Part shown: positions 16,527 through 24,632 of the stretch, piece by piece | How positions within the stretch are numbered: the stretch's first letter is position 1 | Layout of the letters: every line of letters starts with the position of its first letter | Program-made: the position numbers and the translations under genes | Notes under the pieces: model-generated | Databases searched by the model: none | What the model was told of the DNA's origin: nothing | What the model saw: only the letters and a program-made list of their open reading frames with translations | DNA from: Flavobacterium microcysteis | GTDB lineage: Bacteria > Bacteroidota > Bacteroidia > Flavobacteriales > Flavobacteriaceae | Assembly: GCF_006385255.1 (NCBI RefSeq) | Contig: NZ_VFJE01000050.1 | Coordinates: 124,001-188,000, forward strand | Reading direction: 5' to 3' | DNA length: 64,000 bases

Positions 16527-17105
16527 TTATTTTTTCTCTTCAGCTTTTGCAGTGTCCTTTGTTTCTGTTTTTTCTGGAGCTTTATAATTGTCATTCAATT
16601 CTTTAACGATTTTCTCAGTAATATCATACCCTTCTTTTGCATAAAGAACCGTTGCAGCATCACCTGTTCCGTAGATATAAGAATAACCATTCTTTTTACC
16701 ATAATCTTTTATGTATTTTCTCACTTTACTAACTACAGAATCTCTTTCAACAGCCGCTTCTTTTTGTAGTTGTTGGCTCATAGCTTGCTGAGCATAAGTA
16801 AGTTGCTGTTCCTTTTTCTGTAACTCTGCTCCTTTTCTTTGTGCCCACTCAGGACCATTTGCTTGTGCATTTCTACGGAAATTATCGGCTTCATCCTGGA
16901 ATTTTTTAATTTCAAGTTCAAGCTCTCTGCCCATAACTTTCGATTTTTCTTCAAATTTAGCCTGAAGGTCTTTTGATTCTGTATATTCATCCATCAATTT
17001 TACAGTATCTATATATGCTGTTTTTTCTGATGTCGTTTTTTCTTCAGCTTTGTTGCAAGAAAATAATGAGATTGCAATTGCAATGGCTACTATTGATTTT
17101 TTCAT
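16527..17105 (-). CDS. OmpH/Skp-like lipoprotein (192 aa)
   Basis: I start at the ATG at 17105, since it gives a lipoprotein signal with lipobox LFSC (about Cys17) and lies after the promoter. A longer frame start at 17135 overlaps the -7 box. The body is the long two-helix coiled coil of the Skp/OmpH periplasmic chaperone family (about 40-130). It is rich in Lys, Glu and Gln and followed by the YIYGTGDAATVLY beta segment and the closing DITEKIVKELND helix. Being lipidated is a lineage variation from soluble E. coli Skp. It likely holds outer-membrane proteins in transit. Confidence 0.85.
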   Translation of the reverse strand: MKKSIVAIAIAISLFSCNKAEEKTTSEKTAYIDTVKLMDEYTESKDLQAKFEEKSKVMGRELELEIKKFQDEADNFRRNAQANGPEWAQRKGAELQKKEQQLTYAQQAMSQQLQKEAAVERDSVVSKVRKYIKDYGKKNGYSYIYGTGDAATVLYAKEGYDITEKIVKELNDNYKAPEKTETKDTAKAEEKK

Positions 17106-17132
17106 TCTGAGTTCTTTATTTTTTAATTGGGT

Positions 17133-17140
17133 CAAAAATA
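17133..17140 (-). promoter_or_regulatory. -7 box for the OmpH-like gene
   Basis: The minus strand reads TATTTTTG (TAnnTTTG), 27 bp before the ATG at 17105. It also supports the shorter start. Confidence 0.55.
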
Positions 17141-17336
17141 GAAAAAAAATGTTACAAATACCCTAAGTGTTAATTTTCGGTTTTTTTCTTTATATAAAAT
17201 TATTTTATCGTTTAAAAAACGGGTATAAATTCTAACTATCAAAAACGAATTGAAATAAGGCGATTTAAGAGACTTTTAAAAAAAGCCAATATTTTTTCAT
17301 ATTAACCTTAAAAATCTTCCAACATCTGCTTTTATT

Positions 17337-18191
17337 TTAATTTTTAGCATTTTTTAGCACATAAATATGCGAAGAATATTCAAATTTTTGCTTTGCTTTC
17401 CAATTTGACTTCAAACCGATAAAAAAAGCTTTAATAAAATTCATTTTTCCGGTTTTATATTTTTCTGACAAAAGGCTAACATAAAATGAATCGAATTTCA
17501 TCGGCAAGATTTTTATGAGCTCGATATTTTCGTTTTGAAATAATTTCTTAATTGCTGTTTTTGAAAAATGCCATAGGTGTCTTGGTGTATCAAATGCCGC
17601 CCAAAATTCGCCATAGTATTTTGCATCATATGATTTAAAATTAGGTACGGCAATAATTATTGCACCGTTTGGCTTTAGCAATCTTTTTAGTTCTTTTATC
17701 TGGCTTTGCAAATCAGGCACATGTTCTAAAACATGCCACATGGTTATAACATCAAAAGAGTGGTCTGCAAAATCAACCGTTTGTTGTTTTAACTCCACTC
17801 CTTTTTGACTTGCGATAGATCTGGCTTTTTCGCTAGGTTCTACTCCTATCACATTCCAGCCACCATTTTTAGCTACCAAAAGAAAATCTCCAGTTCCAGC
17901 TCCAATATCTAAAAGTGCTCCTTTTTTATCCTGTAAGCCGTTAACCAGGTTTAATTTATTTTTTAAAGCGATATTTTTTATAAAATGGTATGCTTTTTCA
18001 AAAAGTGAACGTTTTCCATCAGTATGCGATATATAATCGTCACTTTCGTAATATTTAGAAAGTGCCGCACCTTCTGGTTGAGGTGAAGTAATGAGCATGT
18101 CCAAATCTTCATCGTGCAGTAGCTCAAAAATTTCTTTTGAGACAGAGTTATCTTTTACGGTTTGGTAATGCTTATGATTTGCTGAGATCAT
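17337..18191 (-). CDS. Class I SAM-dependent methyltransferase (284 aa)
   Basis: A Rossmann-fold methyltransferase. The SAM-binding glycine loop LDIGAGTGDFL lies near 92-102, followed by the acidic VEPSE at the end of strand 2. Motif IV is DVITMWHVLEHV and the later IIAVPN strand is present. About 85 N-terminal residues precede the catalytic domain and may recognise the substrate, which I cannot name. It overlaps the upstream lipoprotein gene by 4 bp. It is the distal gene of the leftward mnmG transcription unit, so a tRNA or small-molecule substrate is possible but not shown. Confidence 0.85.
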   Translation of the reverse strand: MISANHKHYQTVKDNSVSKEIFELLHDEDLDMLITSPQPEGAALSKYYESDDYISHTDGKRSLFEKAYHFIKNIALKNKLNLVNGLQDKKGALLDIGAGTGDFLLVAKNGGWNVIGVEPSEKARSIASQKGVELKQQTVDFADHSFDVITMWHVLEHVPDLQSQIKELKRLLKPNGAIIIAVPNFKSYDAKYYGEFWAAFDTPRHLWHFSKTAIKKLFQNENIELIKILPMKFDSFYVSLLSEKYKTGKMNFIKAFFIGLKSNWKAKQKFEYSSHIYVLKNAKN

Positions 18192-18712
18192 TGTTTAAAT
18201 TGGATGTATTCGTCTTTAAGGTTTTTAAGATAGGCTGTTACTTTATTTTGAAACATGGATTTATTGGAGAGGCAATCTTCATTAAATTCATTAATCACTG
18301 AGATCGCAATAAATTTTGGCTGGCCTCCTACAATGTTGGCGATATTTTCTTGGTTTTGTACTGCAAAGTTTGAAAAACCAAAATATTTATCAAATTCTGA
18401 ATTTTCATAGACAATGAGCTTATACTTATCACCATCAATCGGAATCCAAAATTCTCTTGTTAGATAATTATTCAATTTGTACTTGAGGGCGAGAAATTGT
18501 TCAAAGGGAAGATTCTTCAGGTTATTTTCAAAAATAAAAGCATTGAGCGGTTTAGTTCCCAAGACTTCTTTCCCGTTTTCAGAAACATAATAATCGTCTA
18601 TCAGAAAAGCCGGCTTTGTTCCGATGCAGCTTTGTAAAACAAAAATTATCAAAAAAATTGAGACAATTCCTTTGATAATGCGGTTTTGAGTGTTTCGTTC
18701 CACGTGAAACAT
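18188..18712 (-). CDS. Lipoprotein between mnmG and a methyltransferase (174 aa)
   Basis: The protein has a basic N-region, a hydrophobic core and a lipobox FVLQSC (about Cys29), so it is probably lipid-anchored. The mature portion of about 145 residues contains no recognisable domain; KNLPFEQFLALKYKLNN and FWIPIDGDKYKL are notable. The ATG is part of a parS-like palindrome (18696-18711), so the first codons (MFHVER) are dictated by that site. It starts 1 bp after the mnmG stop codon and overlaps the methyltransferase gene by 4 bp. Confidence 0.7.
   Translation of the reverse strand: MFHVERNTQNRIIKGIVSIFLIIFVLQSCIGTKPAFLIDDYYVSENGKEVLGTKPLNAFIFENNLKNLPFEQFLALKYKLNNYLTREFWIPIDGDKYKLIVYENSEFDKYFGFSNFAVQNQENIANIVGGQPKFIAISVINEFNEDCLSNKSMFQNKVTAYLKNLKDEYIQFKQ
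18696..18711. other. parS-like site 1 (ParB-binding palindrome)
   Basis: CGTTCCACGTGAAACA matches the B. subtilis parS consensus TGTTTCACGTGAAACA at 14 of 16 positions, with the central CACGTG intact. It overlaps the start codon of the downstream lipoprotein gene. Confidence 0.7.
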
Positions 18713-18713
18713 A

Positions 18714-20585
18714 TTATCTTCCCATATGAATTAATAATACAGAAATATCGCTTGGAGAAACTCCGCTAATACGAGATGCCTGCGATAAAGTCACCGGGCG
18801 TATCTTTTTGAACTTTTCACGAGCTTCATGCGACAATGATTTTATCTTATCATAATCGAATGCTTCTGGAATCTTTACATCTTCCAAACGTGTTAGTTTA
18901 TCAGCATTGTTTTTTTCTTTTTCGATATAGCCAGAATATTTAACCTGTATTTCGGCTTGCTCTAATACTTCTTTATCAAGATTGTTGTCTTGTACATATT
19001 GCGCCACCTTTTCAAATTTCAGAATATCTTCTAAATCGATTTGTGGACGAGAAAAAACTTTAAACATTTTATCTGGCTGTGAAATCAGTGCTGAACCTTT
19101 TTCTTCCAAAATAGGGTTTGTTTCTGCAACTGTCACACTAGTCTCTTTAAAGAAATTAACCATCGCTTCTGATTCGTTCAATTTCTTCTCCATTCTACGC
19201 ATACGAGACTCCGAAGCCAAGCCAATCTCAAAGGATTTTGGCGTTAAACGGAAATCTGCGTTATCTTGACGCAATAAAGTGCGGTATTCTGCTCTGGAAG
19301 TAAACATACGGTATGGCTCTTCTGTTCCCTTTGTAATCAGGTCATCAATAAGAACTCCGATATACGCTTCATCTCTTCTCAAAATTAAAGGCTCTTTTTC
19401 ATGCACTTTTAAATGCGCATTGATACCAGCCATTAATCCTTGTGAAGCTGCTTCTTCATAACCTGTAGTTCCGTTAATCTGTCCGGCGAAATACAAACCT
19501 TCAACCAATTTTGTTTCCAGTGTATGTTTTAACTGCGTAGGTGGGAAATAATCATATTCGATAGCATATCCAGGACGGAAGAATTTCACATTTTCAAAAC
19601 CTACCACAGAACGAAGTGCTTTGAACTGTACTTCTTCCGGAAGCGATGTAGAGAAACCATTTACATACACTTCAACCGTATTCCATCCTTCAGGTTCTAC
19701 AAACAATTGATGTCTTTCTTTATCTGCAAAACGGTTTATCTTATCTTCTATCGACGGACAATATCTTGGCCCAAGGCTTTTGATTCTTCCATTAAACATT
19801 GGAGAACGATCAAATCCTTCACGAAGCAAATCATGTACCTGTAACGACGTATAGGTCATGAAACATGATTTTTGATGTGCCAACGGCTTTGTTTCGTCAG
19901 AATAGGAGAACTTATCCGGGTTTACATCACCTGGTTGTTCTTCCATCTTAGAATAGTCTAAAGAACGTCCATCAACACGTGGTGGCGTTCCTGTTTTCAT
20001 TCTTCCTGAAGTAAATCCGGCACGAACTAAATCTTCAGTGATTCCATAGGCGGCTCCTTCTCCTGCTCTACCTCCGCCAAATTGTTTTTCTCCAATATGA
20101 ATCAATCCATTCAGGAAAGTTCCATTTGTCAGAACAACTGACTTGGCTTTTATTTCAATTCCGAGCGAGGTCTTGATTCCTTTTATCTTGCCATCTTCAA
20201 TGATCAAACCTTTCACCATTTCTTGATAGAAATCAAGATTTGGCGTTCTTTCTAACATCAATCTCCATTCTTCAGCAAAACGCATTCTGTCGCTCTGAAC
20301 TCTTGGCGACCACATGGCAGGACCTTTTGATTTGTTGAGCATCTTGAACTGTATGGCCGTTTTGTCTGAAATGATTCCAGAGTATCCGCCCAAAGCATCA
20401 ATTTCTCTTACGATTTGTCCTTTTGCTATTCCTCCCATTGCTGGATTACACGACATCTGGGCTATGTTCTGCAAGCTCATTGTGACCAATAAGGTTTTCG
20501 AACCCAAATTGGCCGCTGCCGCGGCCGCTTCTGAACCAGCGTGTCCGGCTCCAACAACAATCACATCGTAGATTTCTTGAAACAT
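18714..20585 (-). CDS. mnmG: tRNA uridine-5-carboxymethylaminomethyl modification enzyme (MnmG/GidA)
   Basis: This FAD-dependent enzyme works with MnmE to install the cmnm5 group on U34 of certain tRNAs. The 623-residue length is normal. The FAD dinucleotide-binding motif GAGHAGSEAA is at 12-21. The family signatures GPRYCPSIEDK and GLYFAGQINGTTGYEEAA are present. The C-terminal helical MnmE-binding domain ends with SGVSPSDISVLLIHMG. In many bacteria this gene lies close to oriC. Here it is flanked by parS-like sites on both sides and heads a unit with a lipoprotein and a methyltransferase. Confidence 0.97.
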   Translation of the reverse strand: MFQEIYDVIVVGAGHAGSEAAAAAANLGSKTLLVTMSLQNIAQMSCNPAMGGIAKGQIVREIDALGGYSGIISDKTAIQFKMLNKSKGPAMWSPRVQSDRMRFAEEWRLMLERTPNLDFYQEMVKGLIIEDGKIKGIKTSLGIEIKAKSVVLTNGTFLNGLIHIGEKQFGGGRAGEGAAYGITEDLVRAGFTSGRMKTGTPPRVDGRSLDYSKMEEQPGDVNPDKFSYSDETKPLAHQKSCFMTYTSLQVHDLLREGFDRSPMFNGRIKSLGPRYCPSIEDKINRFADKERHQLFVEPEGWNTVEVYVNGFSTSLPEEVQFKALRSVVGFENVKFFRPGYAIEYDYFPPTQLKHTLETKLVEGLYFAGQINGTTGYEEAASQGLMAGINAHLKVHEKEPLILRRDEAYIGVLIDDLITKGTEEPYRMFTSRAEYRTLLRQDNADFRLTPKSFEIGLASESRMRRMEKKLNESEAMVNFFKETSVTVAETNPILEEKGSALISQPDKMFKVFSRPQIDLEDILKFEKVAQYVQDNNLDKEVLEQAEIQVKYSGYIEKEKNNADKLTRLEDVKIPEAFDYDKIKSLSHEAREKFKKIRPVTLSQASRISGVSPSDISVLLIHMGR

Positions 20586-20629
20586 TTTTTATCCTCTCTT
20601 TACGATTTTGGAGAACCAAAATCTTATTG

Positions 20630-20645
20630 TGTTCCACGTGGAACG
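20630..20645. other. parS-like site 2 (ParB-binding palindrome)
   Basis: TGTTCCACGTGGAACG contains the perfect 14-bp palindrome GTTCCACGTGGAAC. It lies in the short mnmG-ybeY intergenic gap, about 45 bp upstream of mnmG. Confidence 0.75.
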
Positions 20646-20683
20646 TTTAGTAATTTTTAATTCTTTTGGAAGAGATGTTTAAG

Positions 20684-21103
20684 CTATTGTTTCACGTGGA
20701 ACATCGCTATCTTTTCATCTTCTTTTGAGCGCATCTTCAACTCGTCTGCTTCAGACTTATCCTTGTATCCTGCAAAGTGTAATATCCCATGGGCAAGTAC
20801 TCTTTTCAACTCTTCATCGAAACTCACATTGAAGTCTTTTGCATTATCTGCTACTCTTTCAATGGAGACGAAGATGTCACCATGCAATTCATTCCCTATG
20901 GAATAATCAAAACTAATGATGTCTGTTAAGGTATCGTGGTCAAGATATTTGACATTGATTTCATGCAAGTATTCATCATCACAAAAGATATAATTGATAT
21001 CTCCTTCTTTCTTGGATTCCGAAACTATAACCTCTGAAAGCCACTTTTCAATTTCATTTTCATTAGGCAATTCAAACTCGGTTTCGTAATTAAAACTAAT
21101 CAT
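20684..21103 (-). CDS. ybeY: Endoribonuclease YbeY, rRNA maturation factor (139 aa)
   Basis: A zinc-dependent RNase needed for 16S rRNA 3' maturation and ribosome quality control. The signature HGILHFAGYKD gives zinc ligands His105 and His109. The position of the third classical ligand is Asp115 rather than His. I believe that substitution is common in this phylum. The conserved central LTDIISF motif (59-65) and the GDIFVS strand are present. The last codons (MFHVKQ) coincide with parS-like site 3. The start overlaps the upstream DUF4175 gene by 8 bp. Confidence 0.92.
   Translation of the reverse strand: MISFNYETEFELPNENEIEKWLSEVIVSESKKEGDINYIFCDDEYLHEINVKYLDHDTLTDIISFDYSIGNELHGDIFVSIERVADNAKDFNVSFDEELKRVLAHGILHFAGYKDKSEADELKMRSKEDEKIAMFHVKQ
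20688..20703. other. parS-like site 3 (ParB-binding palindrome)
   Basis: TGTTTCACGTGGAACA matches the B. subtilis parS consensus at 15 of 16 positions. It lies in the 3' end of ybeY, encoding its C-terminal MFHVKQ, only 42 bp from site 2. Confidence 0.78.
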
Positions 21104-24100
21104 CTTTTCTAAAATATTCTTGAACCTTCTGGTTAAAATTTGGCCGCAAAGGTAGTGTTTGTCTGTTTAATATTTCAATACTATTTAAATATTGCTTTAA
21201 GGCAGGAGAAATAGCATTCGTTTGGTTATTGTAATCTTTTGTGTTGGTTTGCGACTGGCGTTTCTTTTCTTCTCCTTGCTGCTGTATCGCATTATCCAAC
21301 TTCAATAATTCGTGTTTTAGATTCAGCATCTTTTGAAGTGTTTCGTTTTTGAAACCTTTGTTCAACAAATCCTTTTCAATTTGCTTCATTTGGTTGAGTG
21401 CGTTTTGTCCGTTACCACCCATACCTTCTTTCTCTAATGCTTTTTGCAAAGCTTCACGCAAGCGTTGCTGCTCTTTGTAAATCTCTAATATTTCACCTGC
21501 ATTACCTTCACCATCTTCACCACCTACTCCTTCTTTGTTTCCGCTCTTGGCATTCTTCCCTTTTCCTTCCTTACCCGGTTTTCCATCTTTACCTTCACTA
21601 CCTTCACCTGGTTTTTCTCCTTTCTTCATTCCATCTTTCATCTTCTCACCAAGTCCTTGTTGCTTCTGAATAATATCCGGAAGCTGCATTCCCTGACCTT
21701 GTCCCTGCTTAGGCTTGCCAGCACCAGAACCCGACATTTGCATCTGCATTTGCATATTGGTTAAGATCTCGCTTAAGAAATCCGCAAGCTTGTTGGATGA
21801 TGATACCGCATACTGCTGGTGTGAAACTCCTTTTTGAACTTGGGCATCGGATAGGGTTTCTAAAGCCTTATCAACATTGTAATGTACGTTACCAATTTCC
21901 GTTGTAATATTCTCACCTATCTTAGGGTTTCTCAATGACATTGCAAACAAACTATCATCAACATGTTTAAATTGTTGTTTTAAATCCTGTTGGATTTTTA
22001 GGTTTTTATTGAACGAAAGCGAACCCTTTTTGAGGCCTTTGAAATTCTTCATCAGGTCTTCCTGCGAAAACGAGTAAGCCAATAAGTTATCAAGGATCTG
22101 ACGTAGCATTTTCACATCCTCTTCCATCTGTTCCATTTCACCTCCGGCCATACTTTCCATCATAGCGCCACTCATCTGCTTCATCTTTTGGGCAGCACTT
22201 TTTTGTTTTGGCTTGGCTTTTCCTTTCTGGTCTTTTTTTAATTCATCCGATGCTTTCTTTAAATCCTCATCGATACTCTTTTCCGTTTGCTCATCTTTTG
22301 GCAGATCAATCGGTTTTTTTAATTGCTCATTATCCTTTTCAAGCTGGTCTAATTCCTTTTGAATCTTATCGAATTCCTTATTAATTTCTTCCTGGTTTTC
22401 GACAGAATTTTCTTTATCTTTATTTGATAAGGCATCTTGCTTTTCTGAAAGCTTATCCAATTTTTCAGCTAACTGTTCCGCCTTTTTCTCTACATAATAT
22501 TTCTTAGTAAGCTCTACCAATTGTTCAAGATTCTTAGTCTGGCTTTTTGAGCTTTGTTTGAATTTGTCAATCTTTTCAAACAGTTCTTCTTCACGTAGTT
22601 TTTCAGATAATTTCTGCAACTCATCTAATAACTTTTCATTCTTTTCAATTTCTTTTTCAGCTTTATCAAGACGTTCTTTCAGTTCTTCTTTGAACTCATC
22701 TTTCTTATCCGTCTTAAACTTATCAAGGTTGTCTTCCATCTTTTTGGAAAACTCTTTCATCATTTGCTCTTGTTGTTTTTGGCGTTGGATAAAGTCATTT
22801 ACCTTTTGCTGATCTTTAAATTCAAGGTTGGTTTTTTCCTTACCTAACTTTTGCAGTTTATCAATTTCAGATAATTGTTTGTCTTGATTTTTAATTGACT
22901 TTTCTAAGCTGTTGATATTGTCATTTTGCTGTTGCAAATTCTGCTCTTCTTTTTCTTCAATTGTAGCTAACCTATCTGAGAAAACAGAAGATTTAGTAGA
23001 CTTGAAACCATGTAAGGCATCGTTATCAAAAACTTCAAAATAATATTCATAGGAAACTCCTTGTTCTACCGGAAGCTGACCTGGAAAAGAAAAAATGAAC
23101 TGATCAAAAACATCTTTTTTAACCGGCAAAGCCATCTTCTTTGCTTCGTTGGTTTTGCTTTTCGGGTAGAAAACAATCTGTAATTTAGACAATCCGTTAT
23201 CATCTGAAACTTGTCCTACAATAACATTCTGGTTTAGCTTAAGGCTATCTGGTGCATTGTTTACGGTAATGGTTGGAAACTGGTCTTTGATAACAGAAAT
23301 CTGATAATTCAACTTTTCATAATGCTTTACTTTAGCATTTGAAGTCAAAATTTGATAATCTGTGTTCTGAAGAATGCTTTTTGTAATCTGAAATGTGTTT
23401 TCGTTAGAAGAAAATGGTGTAATCGTTTTTAAATCAGACCATTCCACAGACTTTGTTGCTAAAGTAGCTACTTTCCAGGTCACTTTTGTCCCTTCTGGTA
23501 CAATTGCGTTTCCAGAACCTTGAATTGTTTCCGATTTCTTATTCAAATAGGATGGGAAATTCAAAACCATTTCAAAATTGGCAATGGTTGGAACGGCTAC
23601 AACAGCCAGTTCATAATCTTTAGTTGTTACCTGATTGGCTTCTATATGAAACTTTATGTTTTTAGATGGCCTGGTAAACTTGTATTCAAAAACTCCTGTT
23701 TTAAGACTTTGCATAAAATAGCTTTCTCCATCTATGAAAATCATCGCATTTTCAGGAACAACCTTTCCTTGTGATTTTACCTGAAGTACAAAATCATTTC
23801 CCTGTTCAGTTTGCAAAGAAGGATTCACAATCTGGAAAGCAAATGGAGCCGGCGGTGAAAAACGTTCGTTATAACGCACTACCCTATTGAAACTTTGCGT
23901 AATCATATCACTGTTACCGGATATCATAAAGAAAGCAAAAAACAGAATTGGAATAATTGCCCAAGGAAGGTATTTAACGTTGCCTTTGAAATTAATAGCG
24001 TTTCCAAAAGGAATTGGGTTTAAGGTCTGTGCTTTTTGGTCGATTGAAGCCAACAATAATTCCGACTGGTTGTTGTCATTCGACAATTGAAGGAAGTTTT

Positions 24101-24425
24101 TCAGTTTGTCATCAACTTCAGAAAAATGACTGCCTATGATTGCCGATGCTTCTTCATAGTTAATTCCCTTTTGAAGCTTGAACAGCTTGAAAATTGGAAA
24201 TAGGATAAAACGTAATAAAAGGAAAAGTTCCACGGCAACAAATGCCCAAAACAGGATTGTCCTGCCCATAGGTTTCAGCCAAAGGAAATATTCGACAAAA
24301 AGCGTAAACAGCAAATACAATAATCCTAACCCAACAAAGAAAATCAATCCTTTGAGGAGTTCGTTCGCATAATACTTCTTGATAAATGCTTCTAATTTGT
24401 CGTATATCAGTGTTTTATTTTCCAA
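21096..24425 (-). CDS. DUF4175-type giant membrane protein (1109 aa)
   Basis: Three N-terminal membrane segments (about 23-45, 55-75 and 150-170) precede a large extracytoplasmic region of beta-rich domains (about 190-480). A very long Lys/Glu/Gln coiled coil follows (about 490-760), then a Gly/Gln/Lys-rich low-complexity stretch (about 900-990) and a helical C-terminus. Size and layout match the Bacteroidota DUF4175 family, of unknown function. It overlaps ybeY by 8 bp and probably heads the ybeY-mnmG transcription unit. The composition suggests a cell-envelope scaffold; no catalytic motif was seen. Confidence 0.85.
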   Translation of the reverse strand: MENKTLIYDKLEAFIKKYYANELLKGLIFFVGLGLLYLLFTLFVEYFLWLKPMGRTILFWAFVAVELFLLLRFILFPIFKLFKLQKGINYEEASAIIGSHFSEVDDKLKNFLQLSNDNNQSELLLASIDQKAQTLNPIPFGNAINFKGNVKYLPWAIIPILFFAFFMISGNSDMITQSFNRVVRYNERFSPPAPFAFQIVNPSLQTEQGNDFVLQVKSQGKVVPENAMIFIDGESYFMQSLKTGVFEYKFTRPSKNIKFHIEANQVTTKDYELAVVAVPTIANFEMVLNFPSYLNKKSETIQGSGNAIVPEGTKVTWKVATLATKSVEWSDLKTITPFSSNENTFQITKSILQNTDYQILTSNAKVKHYEKLNYQISVIKDQFPTITVNNAPDSLKLNQNVIVGQVSDDNGLSKLQIVFYPKSKTNEAKKMALPVKKDVFDQFIFSFPGQLPVEQGVSYEYYFEVFDNDALHGFKSTKSSVFSDRLATIEEKEEQNLQQQNDNINSLEKSIKNQDKQLSEIDKLQKLGKEKTNLEFKDQQKVNDFIQRQKQQEQMMKEFSKKMEDNLDKFKTDKKDEFKEELKERLDKAEKEIEKNEKLLDELQKLSEKLREEELFEKIDKFKQSSKSQTKNLEQLVELTKKYYVEKKAEQLAEKLDKLSEKQDALSNKDKENSVENQEEINKEFDKIQKELDQLEKDNEQLKKPIDLPKDEQTEKSIDEDLKKASDELKKDQKGKAKPKQKSAAQKMKQMSGAMMESMAGGEMEQMEEDVKMLRQILDNLLAYSFSQEDLMKNFKGLKKGSLSFNKNLKIQQDLKQQFKHVDDSLFAMSLRNPKIGENITTEIGNVHYNVDKALETLSDAQVQKGVSHQQYAVSSSNKLADFLSEILTNMQMQMQMSGSGAGKPKQGQGQGMQLPDIIQKQQGLGEKMKDGMKKGEKPGEGSEGKDGKPGKEGKGKNAKSGNKEGVGGEDGEGNAGEILEIYKEQQRLREALQKALEKEGMGGNGQNALNQMKQIEKDLLNKGFKNETLQKMLNLKHELLKLDNAIQQQGEEKKRQSQTNTKDYNNQTNAISPALKQYLNSIEILNRQTLPLRPNFNQKVQEYFRKDD

Positions 24426-24606
24426 AATAGTCAGTCGTTTCTTTATAACCGATAAAAATAGTAATTTATATTAATATGAAAGGTTAAAATTGAGAGAGGC
24501 AAATGGGGATTTCCGATTGAAGATTTAGGATTTTAGATTGCAGATTTCTTAGGAGTTATTGTCTGAAAACTGCTTTTAGTGAACTGATAACTTTTAACTA
24601 AAATCG

Positions 24607-24614
24607 TATCTTTG
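24607..24614 (+). promoter_or_regulatory. -7 box for gltX
   Basis: TATCTTTG followed by CACC, a typical Bacteroidota start region, lies 18 bp before the ATG at 24633. It argues against a TTG start at 24612 inside the promoter. Confidence 0.7.
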
Positions 24615-24632
24615 CACCAAAATTTATTCAAA

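Noticed and set aside
24612..24632. TTG start for gltX at 24612
   Set aside because: The TTG lies within the promoter box; the family start MSRPIRVRF at 24633 is conserved.
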